From positions 1 to 64,000 of the forward strand of contig LJCV01000088.1 in assembly GCA_001298575.1 (NCBI GenBank): a DNA stretch of 64,000 bases, written 5' to 3'. The notes beneath the pieces were generated by a model. The model did no database searches. It worked only from the letters and a program-made list of their open reading frames with translations, and had not been told where the DNA came from. Both the position numbers and the translations under genes were made by a program. This stretch comes from Actinobacteria bacterium OK074 (GTDB lineage Bacteria; Actinomycetota; Actinomycetes; Streptomycetales; Streptomycetaceae). Every line of letters starts with the position of its first letter. Within the stretch, counting starts at the first letter, position 1. Shown piece after piece: positions 42,772 through 51,484 of the stretch.

Positions 42772-44097
42772 TCACGCCGTCCTGACAGTTCGTCCGGCGA
42801 CCATGACGAGCAAGGGCCGGTGCAGGAGCGCGAGGTCTGTCCTCGGATCCCCCGGCACCGCGACGAGGTCGGCACGCAGGCCGGGCGCGATCCTGCCGGT
42901 CACCCCGCCCAGGCCGAGGGCGTTCGCCGTCCCGCCGGTGGCCGTCTCGATGACCTCCAGCGCCGACAGGCCCAGGTCGCGGTAGAGGTCCAGGGCGCGG
43001 CTGAGGCTGTCGTGGGGGGTACCGCCGATGCCGGAGTCCGTACTGACGACCAGTGACACACCCGCCGCACGCATGACCTGGAGCTGTTCCAGACGTTGCT
43101 CCCAAGGCAGCCGACCGGTGGCACCGCGGGCGCGATGGTTCACCGTCGTGCTGAGCGCCACCTGCCGCTCGGCCATGAGCGCCACCGTGTCCCGATCGAC
43201 GCGGAAGCCGTCGGGGGTCATCCACGTCCCGTGCTCCACCGAGTCCACACCCGCCTCCACCGCCCGCACGATCCCCTGAGTGCCGTGGGCGTGCGCGGCG
43301 ACCATCAGCCCGGCGTCGTGGGCCGCGCGGACCGCATACCGCAGCCGCTGCGCGGAGAACTGGCTGTGGAAGGGCGAGGAGGCCGCGGTGAGGAAGCCTC
43401 CGGTGACCATGATCTTCATCCACTGCGCGCCCTGGCCCCGGTTGCGCCGCACGAGGTCCGCCACGGCCTCGTCGCTGTCGCAGGCCCCGCCCATCACCGC
43501 GCAGTGACCGCCGGGCGTGGTCAGCGGGATTCCGGAGCCGACCAGATGGGGGCCGGGGCTCCGCCCGTCGTCGATCTCCTGCCGGAGGATGTGCTCCAGG
43601 TGCGCGGGCGCCCCCAGGTCCCGGGCCGTGGTGATCCCGGACGCGGCCATGCGGGCGGCGTTGGCCCGCATGAGGGCCAGCACGCCCTCGTACTCCCCTG
43701 CTCCGAGCCGACGTGCCAGGGCTCCCATGGGGTCGGGCCCGGCGTCCAGTGCGAGGTGCGTGTGGCCCTCGATCAGTCCCGGCAGGAGCGACGCACCCGG
43801 GAGCCGTACGTGCTCGACACAGCCGGCGTGCCCGCAGTGGCCGACGCGTTCGGACCGGCCGCCGTCGGCGGCGTCGCAGCCTTCACGAGCACGGTCGCCG
43901 CCCAGTTCTGGGGGGAGGCGGTCGAGCGGGCCCGTCCACACGATGGCTCCGTCCCTGACCAGCACCGCCCCGCGGGGGACGACCGCGCCCGAACCGCCCA
44001 GGATGACGCGGTCCGCGCTCAACAGGACGTCGTGGGCTCCGGCTGCCGGCCGACGCGGTCCGTCGGCCGTGGGGAGGACCTCGCAGGGGTCAGGCAT
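42772..44097 (-). CDS. Metal-dependent amidohydrolase
   Basis: The 441-aa protein is of the imidazolonepropionase/prolidase-like amidohydrolase group: LIEGHTHLALDAG (HxH), MKIMVTGG (Lys), GLMVAAHAHGTQGI, SVEHGTWM and LVVSTDSGIGG (Asp). A Cys/His-rich insert (about residues 72-98, EGCDAADGGRSERVGHCGHAGCVEH) sits before the HxH, which I have not seen in the family. The start overlaps the cupin gene by 8 bases. Last gene of the leftward operon starting at 50266; it probably cleaves an amide or lactam of a pathway intermediate. Confidence 0.85.
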   Translation of the reverse strand: MPDPCEVLPTADGPRRPAAGAHDVLLSADRVILGGSGAVVPRGAVLVRDGAIVWTGPLDRLPPELGGDRAREGCDAADGGRSERVGHCGHAGCVEHVRLPGASLLPGLIEGHTHLALDAGPDPMGALARRLGAGEYEGVLALMRANAARMAASGITTARDLGAPAHLEHILRQEIDDGRSPGPHLVGSGIPLTTPGGHCAVMGGACDSDEAVADLVRRNRGQGAQWMKIMVTGGFLTAASSPFHSQFSAQRLRYAVRAAHDAGLMVAAHAHGTQGIVRAVEAGVDSVEHGTWMTPDGFRVDRDTVALMAERQVALSTTVNHRARGATGRLPWEQRLEQLQVMRAAGVSLVVSTDSGIGGTPHDSLSRALDLYRDLGLSALEVIETATGGTANALGLGGVTGRIAPGLRADLVAVPGDPRTDLALLHRPLLVMVAGRTVRTA

Positions 44098-44512
44098 CGC
44101 CGGTACCGGGCCTGGGGTTCCCGCTCGGGCGCGCGGAGTGCCGGTCGTGCTCCTGGAACACCTCGACCACCAGTGACCGGGGGTGGATGACCGCCCCGTG
44201 CGGCTCGTCCCGCGCCAGCGAGAAGCAGCCGCCGGAGTGGTACGACACGACTCCGTCCGGCGTCTCCAGGTCCACCTGGCCGGCGATGACGAACCCCAGT
44301 TGGGGACCGTGCGCGTGGCTGAGGACCGTACCGCCGTCGGGGAAGGACCACAGCACGACCTGGCCGTGCATGCCGCCCACGAGATGCCCGCGCGCGCCCG
44401 GGAACCGCACGTCCGCCTCCGGCAGTTCGCGGACCCAGCCGGGATAGTCGGCCCAGTGTTCGCCGTCGCGGGGAGCGGTGTCCCCGCCCCGGACGGTCCG
44501 GCCTGTGTTCAT
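44090..44512 (-). CDS. Single-domain cupin
   Basis: The 140-aa protein has a cupin core with SHAHGPQLGFVIAGQVDLETPDGVVSYHSGGCFSLARDEPHGAVIHPRS, giving the usual two-His/Glu-Gln and C-terminal His metal ligands. Gly-rich HLVGGMHGQVVLWSF precedes it. In bacilysin-type pathways the cupin (BacB) isomerises the decarboxylated prephenate product, and similar single cupins occur in related clusters; that role is inferred from the BacA-like neighbour. ATGA overlap with the upstream gene. Confidence 0.8.
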   Translation of the reverse strand: MNTGRTVRGGDTAPRDGEHWADYPGWVRELPEADVRFPGARGHLVGGMHGQVVLWSFPDGGTVLSHAHGPQLGFVIAGQVDLETPDGVVSYHSGGCFSLARDEPHGAVIHPRSLVVEVFQEHDRHSARPSGNPRPGTGDA

Positions 44513-45789
44513 CGCTGCGTCGCTCCTTCGCGGGGGTGATGCCAGGTGTAGGAGTCGGACGGCCGTCTGCCGAAGTTGTGGGGCCCGAGACGGCCGTAGT
44601 AGTCGAGGCGCAGGGCGCGCATGGCCCGCAGCGTGGTGTCCGTGTGTACGGCCTGATCCCGCACGAAGTCCCGGGGCGTCCAGGTGCACATCGCGGCCCG
44701 GTGGGGTGCCGCTTCGGTCAGGTCGGCGGGGTCCGCCGCCCGCCAGGCGCGCAGCAGGACGCCGGCCGCCGCCTCCCGGGCCGCCGGCACATCGCTGTGG
44801 ACGAGCAGGAACATGGCGGTGAGGGCGGTCTGGAAGACGCTGAGGACGTCGCCGCGCCCGCCCAGCCGCTCCTCCAGCACGTCGAGCGTCTCCGGGAGGA
44901 CCCGGGTGCCGGCCTCTGGTACGAACAACCGCTGGAGGAGTCCGACTGCCGCCTCGACCGCCTGGCCGGAGCCGATCGGGTTGGGCAGGGAGAGTTCCCT
45001 GGCCCGCACGAGCGCCTCGGTCTGCGCAGCGGCCAGCAGGCCGTCGGCGGCCACTGCGCCGGCGGGCCCCAGAATGTCGGCGTACCGCAGGACCCCGTCC
45101 GACGGGACCGGCACGTTCGCTCGCAGCCCTTCGAGGAGGAGTTTGCGAAGCTGCTGCCGCGACGACCCGCGGACTCCGCCCGGCTGGGGCGGCAGCAACA
45201 GCAGTGCGGCGAGTTGGTGGACCACGACCTCCAGCGTTTCGCGAGGTCCCACCCGCGGTGCGGGCGTTCCGGGCGGCGTTCCACCGCCGGCCAGGGGGTG
45301 GGGCAGGCCCAGCCACAGGTCGACGCCGAAAAAGGACCGGACGCGTGGCAGGTCGCGGCGCCGCACGTGGAAGCACGTGGTGAGCAGGTCGGGTGCCTGG
45401 GCGTTCATGGCCCGCGCGAACACTTCGGCCGCCGCCGTCCCGGCCGGTCCGCCACCGCTCGCACCTGCCCCGGCCGGATCGTCCCCGTCTTTCCCGTCCG
45501 CGCCGGGGCCGTCCGGGTCGTCGACGACGAGGACGAAGTCCAGGTCGGAAGCGAGTGCCACGTCGTGGCCGGTACCGACCACAGACGCCTCGGACCGGGC
45601 GAGCGAACCGGCCAGGTACAGCGCGGCGCCGTCGCCCAGGTGCGCGGTGCACCAGGACGCGGCCCGGTCCAGGTGCACGGCCAGGCGTCGGCCGATCCGC
45701 AGCCGGTCCGCTGCCGGGACGAAACGTGTGTGCCCGAAGAAGGCCGCGGTCAGCTCGTCGGCGGACGGCTGAATGCCGTTGACGTACAT
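44509..45789 (-). CDS. Second nucleotidyltransferase-fold protein
   Basis: The 426-aa protein has LYLAGSLARSEASV (GS at 61-62) followed by SDLDFVLVVDD (Asp82, Asp84), the polymerase-beta-type nucleotidyltransferase pattern, then a Gly/Ala/Asp-rich insert and a helical C-terminus. It is unrelated at first sight to the 23056 protein, beyond the shared motif. Substrate unknown. RBS GAGAGGGAG. A 140-bp gap separates it from the dehydrogenase stop upstream. Confidence 0.65.
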   Translation of the reverse strand: MYVNGIQPSADELTAAFFGHTRFVPAADRLRIGRRLAVHLDRAASWCTAHLGDGAALYLAGSLARSEASVVGTGHDVALASDLDFVLVVDDPDGPGADGKDGDDPAGAGASGGGPAGTAAAEVFARAMNAQAPDLLTTCFHVRRRDLPRVRSFFGVDLWLGLPHPLAGGGTPPGTPAPRVGPRETLEVVVHQLAALLLLPPQPGGVRGSSRQQLRKLLLEGLRANVPVPSDGVLRYADILGPAGAVAADGLLAAAQTEALVRARELSLPNPIGSGQAVEAAVGLLQRLFVPEAGTRVLPETLDVLEERLGGRGDVLSVFQTALTAMFLLVHSDVPAAREAAAGVLLRAWRAADPADLTEAAPHRAAMCTWTPRDFVRDQAVHTDTTLRAMRALRLDYYGRLGPHNFGRRPSDSYTWHHPREGATQR

Positions 45790-45929
45790 GGGGGCTCCCT
45801 CTCATGCATACGGGCGATGGACACGGCCGGACGACGGTGGACGGCGGCGGCCGGCGGACGAGGGCCGACCGCCGGCCGGGAAGGCCGGACGTGGCGCGGA
45901 CGGCGGGCAGGGGCCCTTCGGCGCGCGAG

Positions 45930-46811
45930 TCATCCGGAGGCCAACCGGACAGCACCCATGTCGAGATCCCCGGCCCCCGCGCGAACGGCCGCCGCGAACT
46001 GCTCTCCGACTCCGTGCGCGACCGGCAGCCGGACTCCCGACTCGGCGGCGGCCTGGCAGGCGTAGCGCACGTCCTTACTCAGGTTCGCGACCGAGCACAT
46101 GACGTCCGTGTGGTCGCCGCTCACCATGGCGGCGGCTTTGGACTGCGCCACTGGGGCGGCCCATCCGATGTCCGCCAGGGTGTGGACGACGTCGGACGGG
46201 TTCAGCCCCAGCGTCTCGCCGAGCCGCAGGGACTCGGCCAGGCCGACGAGGGCGGTCGCGGCGGCGAGGTTGTGCACGAGCTTGTACCGCATGCCCGCTC
46301 CGGGAGGGCCGAAGTGCACGATGCGCTCGGTGAAGACCGCCAGCAGTGGCCGTGCCGCCGACAGCGCGTCGTCCTCGGCCCCGGCGAACCCGATGAGGGT
46401 CCCCTCGGCGGCCCGCGGCGTGCTGCCGGTGACCGCGCAGTCCACGGGGAGCGCGCCCGCCGCGCGGCACCGCCGCGCCCAGGTGTCGGTGTACCGGGGG
46501 GACAGCGTCGAGCACTCCAACGCCACCGTTCCAGGGCGGGTGCCGCGCAGGGCGCCGTGGTCGCCGAACCAGACCGCGGCGCTGGCGTCGTCGTCGGTGA
46601 CCAGGGACAACACCGCGTCGGCCCCGGTCGCGGCATCGGCGGGGGTGAGGCAGACGGTGTCGCCCGGCCCGGCCATCCGCTCGGCGCGGGCGGGGGTGCG
46701 GTTGTACAGGCGCAGCACGCGGTCCTCGCCGCGCAGGCGCGGCGCGAGGGCGTGTGCCATGAGGCCGGCCCCGAGGAGGGCCACGGTACGGATCGGGCCG
46801 GGAGCGCTCAC
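45930..46811 (-). CDS. 3-Hydroxyisobutyrate-dehydrogenase-family oxidoreductase
   Basis: The 293-aa NAD(P)-binding protein has TVALLGAGLMAHALAPRL, DAVLSLVTDDDASAAVWF, CAVTGSTPRAAEGTLI and the helix MRYKLVHNLAAATALVGLAESL whose Lys is the catalytic residue of beta-hydroxyacid dehydrogenases and imine reductases. GTG 46811 overlaps the upstream stop. In an anticapsin-like route a dehydrogenase or reductase acts on the cyclohexadienone or keto acid; here that is inference from order. Confidence 0.85.
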   Translation of the reverse strand: MSAPGPIRTVALLGAGLMAHALAPRLRGEDRVLRLYNRTPARAERMAGPGDTVCLTPADAATGADAVLSLVTDDDASAAVWFGDHGALRGTRPGTVALECSTLSPRYTDTWARRCRAAGALPVDCAVTGSTPRAAEGTLIGFAGAEDDALSAARPLLAVFTERIVHFGPPGAGMRYKLVHNLAAATALVGLAESLRLGETLGLNPSDVVHTLADIGWAAPVAQSKAAAMVSGDHTDVMCSVANLSKDVRYACQAAAESGVRLPVAHGVGEQFAAAVRAGAGDLDMGAVRLASG

Positions 46812-47425
46812 GAGACCCGACTCCGCCCGTCGTCGGCGACACGCCGGTACAGGCACCACAGCATGGAGGGCTGGAAGGTGTGCACCACCCGGAGGCCGGG
46901 GTCGCGTCCGGCGATGTCGAGCGAGCCGATGCAGGCGTCGGCCCGGCCCGCCGCCGCGATGCCGACCGCGAGGGGCTTGGCGGGCGCATAGATCCGTTCG
47001 GCGTGCGGCAGGTAGCGCTCGGCGAACGCCTCGGTGGACGGGTGCAGCGCCACCGACCGCGCCTCGCCGCCGGGTCCGACACGGCGGGTGTTCACCGCGA
47101 CGCACATCGGTTTGGTGGGCTCGGCCCAGGAGCCGACCATCTCCATGCGCCCGGTGTAGCGGAAGTGCAGACTCACCCAGGAGTCGACGACGCCGTCGGC
47201 GTCCCTGTCCACATATCCGGCGCAGATCAGGGCGGCGACATCCTGCCGCCAGGCGCACGCCATCGCCTCCGGGAACGAGTCAACGAGGACGACGTCCTGG
47301 AACCGGCATGCCACGTGGTGCGCGTCCGTTCCCTCCGGCCCCAGCGTGATCACGGTGGTGTCCGGATCGGCGCCTGCGAACGACGGCCCGGACGGGCGAA
47401 TCCCCTTCACACTCGTGTACTCCAT
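46808..47425 (-). CDS. BacA-type prephenate decarboxylase homologue
   Basis: The 205-aa protein starts its domain with TLGPEGTDAHHVACRF, as do prephenate dehydratases, but it is short, lacks the ACT domain and shows no TRF motif. It matches my recollection of BacA in length and along the sequence: VDSFPEAM..., a histidine/tyrosine-rich middle, EPTKPMCVAVN and the ending VVHTFQPSMLWCLYRR. BacA makes an endocyclic dihydro-4-hydroxyphenylpyruvate from prephenate without aromatising it. ATG 47425 has GGGGGGAAGAG upstream. This is the clearest pathway clue in the second cluster. Confidence 0.75.
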   Translation of the reverse strand: MEYTSVKGIRPSGPSFAGADPDTTVITLGPEGTDAHHVACRFQDVVLVDSFPEAMACAWRQDVAALICAGYVDRDADGVVDSWVSLHFRYTGRMEMVGSWAEPTKPMCVAVNTRRVGPGGEARSVALHPSTEAFAERYLPHAERIYAPAKPLAVGIAAAGRADACIGSLDIAGRDPGLRVVHTFQPSMLWCLYRRVADDGRSRVS

Positions 47426-47432
47426 TTCTGCT

Positions 47433-47500
47433 CTTCCCCCCTTCCCTCGTCTTCCTCGTCTTCCCCGTCTTCCTCGTCCTCTTCGTCCCGCTCTTACCGT
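47433..47500. repeat. Pyrimidine-rich tandem repeat before the BacA-like gene
   Basis: The + strand carries repeated cttcctcgt-like 9-mers, so the leftward mRNA leader is almost wholly purine (GAGGAAGAC units) immediately upstream of the BacA-like ATG. It may produce a very strong or slippery ribosome-loading region. Confidence 0.5.
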
Positions 47501-47534
47501 CCGGCTCGACCGGTCCGTGGCCTCCCGGTTCCCG

Positions 47535-48794
47535 TCACGTACCGTCAGCGGCGGCGTGCGCCCGCGGGGCGGTCTCACGGGCCGCCCAGCCCACGGCCGC
47601 CGGGGCCACAAGGGCGAACACCGCGAACCCGGCCGCCAGCAGCAGCCAGCCGCTCCGGCCGAGGGACACGCAGAGCAGGGCCGTGAACAGCGGTGCCAGC
47701 GTCTCCACGACGTCCCTCCCCAGCGTGAAGACGCCCTGGTACAGGCCGCGTTGGTCCGGCGGGGCGAGGTCGGTGGAGATCTCCATCTCCGACGCCGAGA
47801 ACCACAGTTCGCCCAAAGTGAAGAAGACGGCCGCGGCCACGACGAACACGGTGTTCACCACCCCGGAGCCCGGCCGGTCGGCCGCGGACACCAGGAGGCA
47901 GGCGACGGTGACGCCGGCCGCCGCGCTGCGCCAGGCGCGGCCGGCGGCACGCGCACCGCTCACGGAGGCGGAGAAGCGCACCTGGAACAGCGTGGTGAGC
48001 AGCATGTTGAGGACGAACACCGCCGTGGTCACCACGTGCGGCAGTCTGTTCTGCGACGCGATCCACAGCGGGATGCCGAGGAACAGCACGCTCTGGTGGA
48101 AGTACAGCAGGCCGTTGAGGGCGGCGACGGTCGCGTAGCGGTGGTCGCCGAGTGCCGTGCGCCAGGGTTTCGTCACCGGCGCGGGCGCCGCGCTCGCGGC
48201 AACGGGCCGGGCCGGCAGGCGCACGCCCTGCTGGAGCAGCGCCGCTACGCAGAAGGTGACCGCGTCGAGGACGAACCCGGCGACGTAGGCGGACCGGGTG
48301 CCGACGGCCAGGACGACGGCACTCAGCCCCATCGCCAGGGTCATGCCAAGGTTGACGAAGACGTTCGTCTGGGCCTTGACGATGTTGCGGCGGTCGCTGC
48401 CGAGCGAGGCGATCAGGCTGTTGCGGCCGATACGGGAGGTCTGTGAGGCGACCTTGCCGATCGACATCAGGACGCAGAACACCCAGAACGTATGGATGAG
48501 GACCAGCCCACAGGAGACGAGCGCCTGGCCGCCATAGCCTGTCAACAGCACCCGGCGGGGGTCCGTGCGGTCGCAGAGCCGGCCGGCCGACGGGGAGACC
48601 ACCAGGCCGACGAGGCCCGCGACGACCAGGCCCAGCCCGACCTGCCCGACCGGCAGTCCGGCCACCAGCACGAGGAAGAGCGGGAAGATCGTGGACCGCA
48701 CCCCACTGCCGAAGCTGTCGACGAGCGAGGCGGTCACGAACCGGCGGGCGGACGCGTCCGTGGGGACGTTGGACCTCCACCATTCCTTGATCAA
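47535..48794 (-). CDS. MFS transporter
   Basis: The 419-aa protein has about 12 hydrophobic segments; MFS motif A-like segment GRLCDRTDPRRVLLTG and ELWFSASEMEISTDLAPPDQRGLYQGVFTLG. It resembles the BacE-type self-protection and export carriers in general class only. The start is TTG 48794 with GAGGGG eight bases upstream; no ATG or GTG is available before it. Confidence 0.85.
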   Translation of the reverse strand: MIKEWWRSNVPTDASARRFVTASLVDSFGSGVRSTIFPLFLVLVAGLPVGQVGLGLVVAGLVGLVVSPSAGRLCDRTDPRRVLLTGYGGQALVSCGLVLIHTFWVFCVLMSIGKVASQTSRIGRNSLIASLGSDRRNIVKAQTNVFVNLGMTLAMGLSAVVLAVGTRSAYVAGFVLDAVTFCVAALLQQGVRLPARPVAASAAPAPVTKPWRTALGDHRYATVAALNGLLYFHQSVLFLGIPLWIASQNRLPHVVTTAVFVLNMLLTTLFQVRFSASVSGARAAGRAWRSAAAGVTVACLLVSAADRPGSGVVNTVFVVAAAVFFTLGELWFSASEMEISTDLAPPDQRGLYQGVFTLGRDVVETLAPLFTALLCVSLGRSGWLLLAAGFAVFALVAPAAVGWAARETAPRAHAAADGT

Positions 48795-48902
48795 CGCGAT
48801 GCCCCTCTGTTCCTGGCCGCCCTTCGCGCGGGCCGCCGCTGTGGCTCCTGTGTCCGGCTCCCCGCCGTGGCCGCGGGGCCACGACCGGTACGGCGGACCG
48901 GC

Positions 48903-50081
48903 TCAGACGTCGAGGCCGGAGGTGTCGGCCGCGGGGTCGAGGTCGTGCAACAGGTCGAGGGACCTGCGCGCCCGGTCCGTGTCGCCCAGTTCCCGGTGGC
49001 ACTCGTACGCCCGGTACGCGGCCACCGCACCGCGGATCTCGCCCCCGGCCGCGGCCTGTTCGAAGGCGACCGCCGCTTCCTTCAGGTTGCCGACACCGGC
49101 GTGGAGTTCACCGATCGGGAGCCGGCTCTCCGGGTAATGCGGCTCGATGACATCGAGTTCGGCCACGGCCTCCAGCACGTCCTGCGGGTCGCCGCGCCCC
49201 ACCTGGTACTTCACCCTGCTCTCCAGCAGCAGGCGGTGGGTCTCCAGCCACAGGTGGTGCAGGACGGGCGAGTCGCCGACGACGTCCCTGAGCCCGCGCC
49301 CGGCGTCGGAGGCGCGTCGCAGGGCCGCGAGGGCCGCGTCGCCCTCCTCCCGTGTCGCGTGGTCCAGCGCGGCCACCCGGTAGAAGCGGGTCTGGAGCAG
49401 CAGGCCCAGCCATGCGGGGTGGTGCGCGGCCAGCTCGGGCAGCAGGCTCTCACCGTGCCGGAGCCAGCCGGCGGCGGACTGCGGACTGCGGCGCAGTCGG
49501 ATGGAGACGGCGACCATGCTGATCGTGGCGAGCATGCGTACGGCCGGCTCGTCGGCGTGCCGGGCCAGGTACTCCATGACCGCGTCGCTGGGCGCGTGGC
49601 CGGTGTCGCGGGAGCGGATGGCCTTGGCCCGCTCGTAGCAGTAGTGCTGGTGCACCGGGCCGCCCCGGCGCACGTCCGGCTCGGGGGTGTCCAGTACCGG
49701 AAGGGTGGCCGTCAGGGTGCCCAGCAGTGCGACCGCCTGGAGCCGGCGCAGCGGATCGTCGCCGTGCAGCCAGCCGCTCCAGGTGGCGCGGAACTCCGCC
49801 ATCGCGGGCGGGCAGTCGGTGGTCGGCTCCGCGAGGTGGTCGCTCGTGCGCGCCTGGCCGACGACGAAGCGGCGCAGTCCGCCGCTGCCGTACATGGCCG
49901 TCCAGGGCCGTGCGAGTACATCGTCGGGATCCGTGGGGCAGACGTGGTGCCAGATGACGGACGCGTTCCGTGCGAGCAGGTGGGTGCTCTCCTCGGACGT
50001 CATCGTGATCCATGGCTGCCACATGCGGCGCAGGGCGTCGACATCGAGAACACGGGGGGCGGCGAACTCACCGCCGGACAC
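48903..50081 (-). CDS. TPR-like helical protein of unknown function
   Basis: This is a 392-aa protein if started at GTG 50081; no start has a good ribosome site (alternatives 50120, 50003). It has no helix-turn-helix. Repeating helical pairs from about 190 (AVRMLATISMVAVSIRL, LRHGESLLPELAAHHPAWLGLLLQTRFYRVAALDHATREEGDAALAALRRA, LEAVAELDVIEPHYPESRLPIGELHAGVGNLKEAAVAFEQAAAGG) look like degenerate TPRs. The N-terminal third has many Trp and His. It lies behind the 18-aa ORF and a hairpin. It could be a peptide-binding partner, a scaffold or a catalytic protein of unknown family. Confidence 0.7.
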   Translation of the reverse strand: MSGGEFAAPRVLDVDALRRMWQPWITMTSEESTHLLARNASVIWHHVCPTDPDDVLARPWTAMYGSGGLRRFVVGQARTSDHLAEPTTDCPPAMAEFRATWSGWLHGDDPLRRLQAVALLGTLTATLPVLDTPEPDVRRGGPVHQHYCYERAKAIRSRDTGHAPSDAVMEYLARHADEPAVRMLATISMVAVSIRLRRSPQSAAGWLRHGESLLPELAAHHPAWLGLLLQTRFYRVAALDHATREEGDAALAALRRASDAGRGLRDVVGDSPVLHHLWLETHRLLLESRVKYQVGRGDPQDVLEAVAELDVIEPHYPESRLPIGELHAGVGNLKEAAVAFEQAAAGGEIRGAVAAYRAYECHRELGDTDRARRSLDLLHDLDPAADTSGLDV

Positions 50082-50166
50082 ATTTCGCCGATAAGGCAGG
50101 GATTTACTACTCAAAGCCACCACCTGAGAATTCGCATTGCCCAGAGATGCCGACAGGGCCGGCGGG

Positions 50167-50197
50167 GGAGGGGCCGACCGGCAGGGTCGACCCCTCC
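50167..50197 (-). terminator. Hairpin between the 18-aa ORF and the TPR-like gene
   Basis: A 13-bp stem (50167-50179 with 50185-50197, one mismatch) and a 5-base loop, 12 bases after the small ORF stop. There is no U-tract. It could attenuate or process the operon so that the small ORF is expressed more than the downstream genes. Confidence 0.55.
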
Positions 50198-50209
50198 TTG
50201 ATGCAGGGA

Positions 50210-50266
50210 TCAGGCGCAAGCCTTGTACAGCATCGCCGTCAAGTCACGGGATTCCTCGCGGATCAT
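50210..50266 (-). CDS. 18-residue small ORF, first gene of the leftward operon
   Basis: ATG 50266 is preceded by GGAAGGGAG at 6-7 bases, one of the best ribosome sites in the region, and the frame MIREESRDLTAMLYKACA ends in TGA at 50210. A promoter-proximal palindrome and a downstream hairpin bracket it. The charged N-terminal half and the aromatic/Cys C-terminal half resemble a leader-core layout of a miniature ribosomal peptide precursor. It could equally be a leader peptide controlling the operon. I do not know the family; translation has not been shown. Confidence 0.5.
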   Translation of the reverse strand: MIREESRDLTAMLYKACA

Positions 50267-50300
50267 GGCAAACTCCCTTCCACTCCGGGTGACTGAACGG

Positions 50301-50348
50301 GCACGTGCTTTTGTCCTCAAAGGCACGTGCCTTTGCCCTTCAAATATT
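50301..50348 (-). promoter_or_regulatory. Tandem GCACGTGC operator and leftward promoter
   Basis: The palindrome CAAAGGCACGTGCCTTTG (50318-50335) contains GCACGTGC, repeated alone at 50301-50308; the two cores are 22 bp apart, two helical turns. A TAATAT -10-like box on the minus strand lies at about 50343-50348, so the palindrome would cover the transcription start, a repressor position. The -35 is not clear. Confidence 0.55.
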
Positions 50349-50473
50349 AGGACAGGGAGATCTACGGGATATCCGCGAAAGATACATGGTGCATCCACCG
50401 TCAGGTGAGCAGCCGGCTATTGCTGTGAGCGCGTTGGTGCACCGGGCCCGTCCGACGGCCGGCCGGTGAACCG

Positions 50474-51484
50474 TCAGTCGGTGAAGGAGATCCGGGACTC
50501 CCGGATCTCGAACCAGCGCAGGGTGTCGCGGATGCCCTCCTCGACGGACAGCTGCGGGCGCCAGTCCAGCAGCGAGCCGGCCCGGTCACCGCGCGAGAAG
50601 GCGCCGGCGTTGTCGCCGGGGCGCGGTCCGGTCTCGGCCGAACGCAGCGGCGTGCCGGTGACGGAGTTGAAGGCGGCGAGCAGTTCGCGCACGGTGGTGC
50701 CGGTGCCGGTGCCGAGGTTGACGACCAGGTAGGGGTCCTCGTCGCCGTCCGCGGGGACCAGGCTGTCGAAGGCGTGCAGCGCCTTGAGGTGGGCCTGGGC
50801 CAGGTCCCACACGTGGACGTAGTCACGGATGCCGGACCCGTCGCGTGTGGGCCATTCCACGCCGGTGACCTGGAACTCCTCGCCCGCGTTGAGGGCTTCG
50901 ATCATCTTCCCCAGGGCATGGGTGGGCCTGCGGTTCTGGAGACCGGTGCGCAGCTCGGGGTCGGCGCCGATGGGGTTGAAGTAGCGCAGGGAGACGACCC
51001 GCAGTTCACGGGCGCGTGCCACGTCCTCCAGCGCCGTCTCGAAGACGGCCTTGGTCCGGGCGTAGGGGCTCATGGGTGCGAGCGGCGAGGTCTCGTCCAC
51101 GCCGAAGTCGGTACCGGTGGCGTAGATGGACGCCGAGGAGCTGAAGAGGAACCGCTCGCAGCCGTTGCGCACCACGTGTCCGACGAACTGGATGCCCTTG
51201 GCGACGTTCTCGGTGTAGTAGCGCAGCGGCTGGTCGGCCGACTCCGGCACGACGATCAGCGCCGCGCAGTCGATGACCGCCTCGATGTCGGGGTGTTCGG
51301 CGAAGATCTGGTCGACGAGCGGTCCGTCGGCGATGTCCCCCTCGTAGAAGACCCGTCCCTCGGTGAACTCCTTGCGGCCGGTCACGAGGTTGTCCAGGAT
51401 GACTGGTTCGATGCCGGTGTCGAGGCAGGCGGACGCGATCGTGCTGCCGATGAAGCCGGCGCCACCGGCGATGAGGACCTTCAT
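50474..51484 (-). CDS. galE: UDP-glucose 4-epimerase-type NAD-dependent epimerase
   Basis: The 336-aa extended SDR has MKVLIAGGAGFIGSTIA, LFSSSASIYATG, MSPYARTKAVFE (Tyr-x3-Lys), SLRYFNPIGAD and IRDYVHVWDLAQAHL. It interconverts UDP-glucose and UDP-galactose (or GlcNAc/GalNAc). AGGAG precedes ATG 51484. It is divergent from the SARP gene, sharing the 507-bp region, so it may supply a sugar nucleotide to the cluster, although no glycosyltransferase is seen. It ends 207 bp from the small ORF. Confidence 0.9.
   Translation of the reverse strand: MKVLIAGGAGFIGSTIASACLDTGIEPVILDNLVTGRKEFTEGRVFYEGDIADGPLVDQIFAEHPDIEAVIDCAALIVVPESADQPLRYYTENVAKGIQFVGHVVRNGCERFLFSSSASIYATGTDFGVDETSPLAPMSPYARTKAVFETALEDVARARELRVVSLRYFNPIGADPELRTGLQNRRPTHALGKMIEALNAGEEFQVTGVEWPTRDGSGIRDYVHVWDLAQAHLKALHAFDSLVPADGDEDPYLVVNLGTGTGTTVRELLAAFNSVTGTPLRSAETGPRPGDNAGAFSRGDRAGSLLDWRPQLSVEEGIRDTLRWFEIRESRISFTD

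Noticed and set aside
46808..47425. Annotation as an ordinary prephenate dehydratase
   Set aside because: It lacks the ACT domain and the TRF-type motif; its length and pattern fit the BacA group better, and it sits in a biosynthetic operon rather than with phenylalanine genes.
50223..50408. A 61-residue plus-strand frame opposite the 18-residue ORF
   Set aside because: It has no ribosome site and crosses the palindromic operator; the minus-strand short ORF has a strong site instead.
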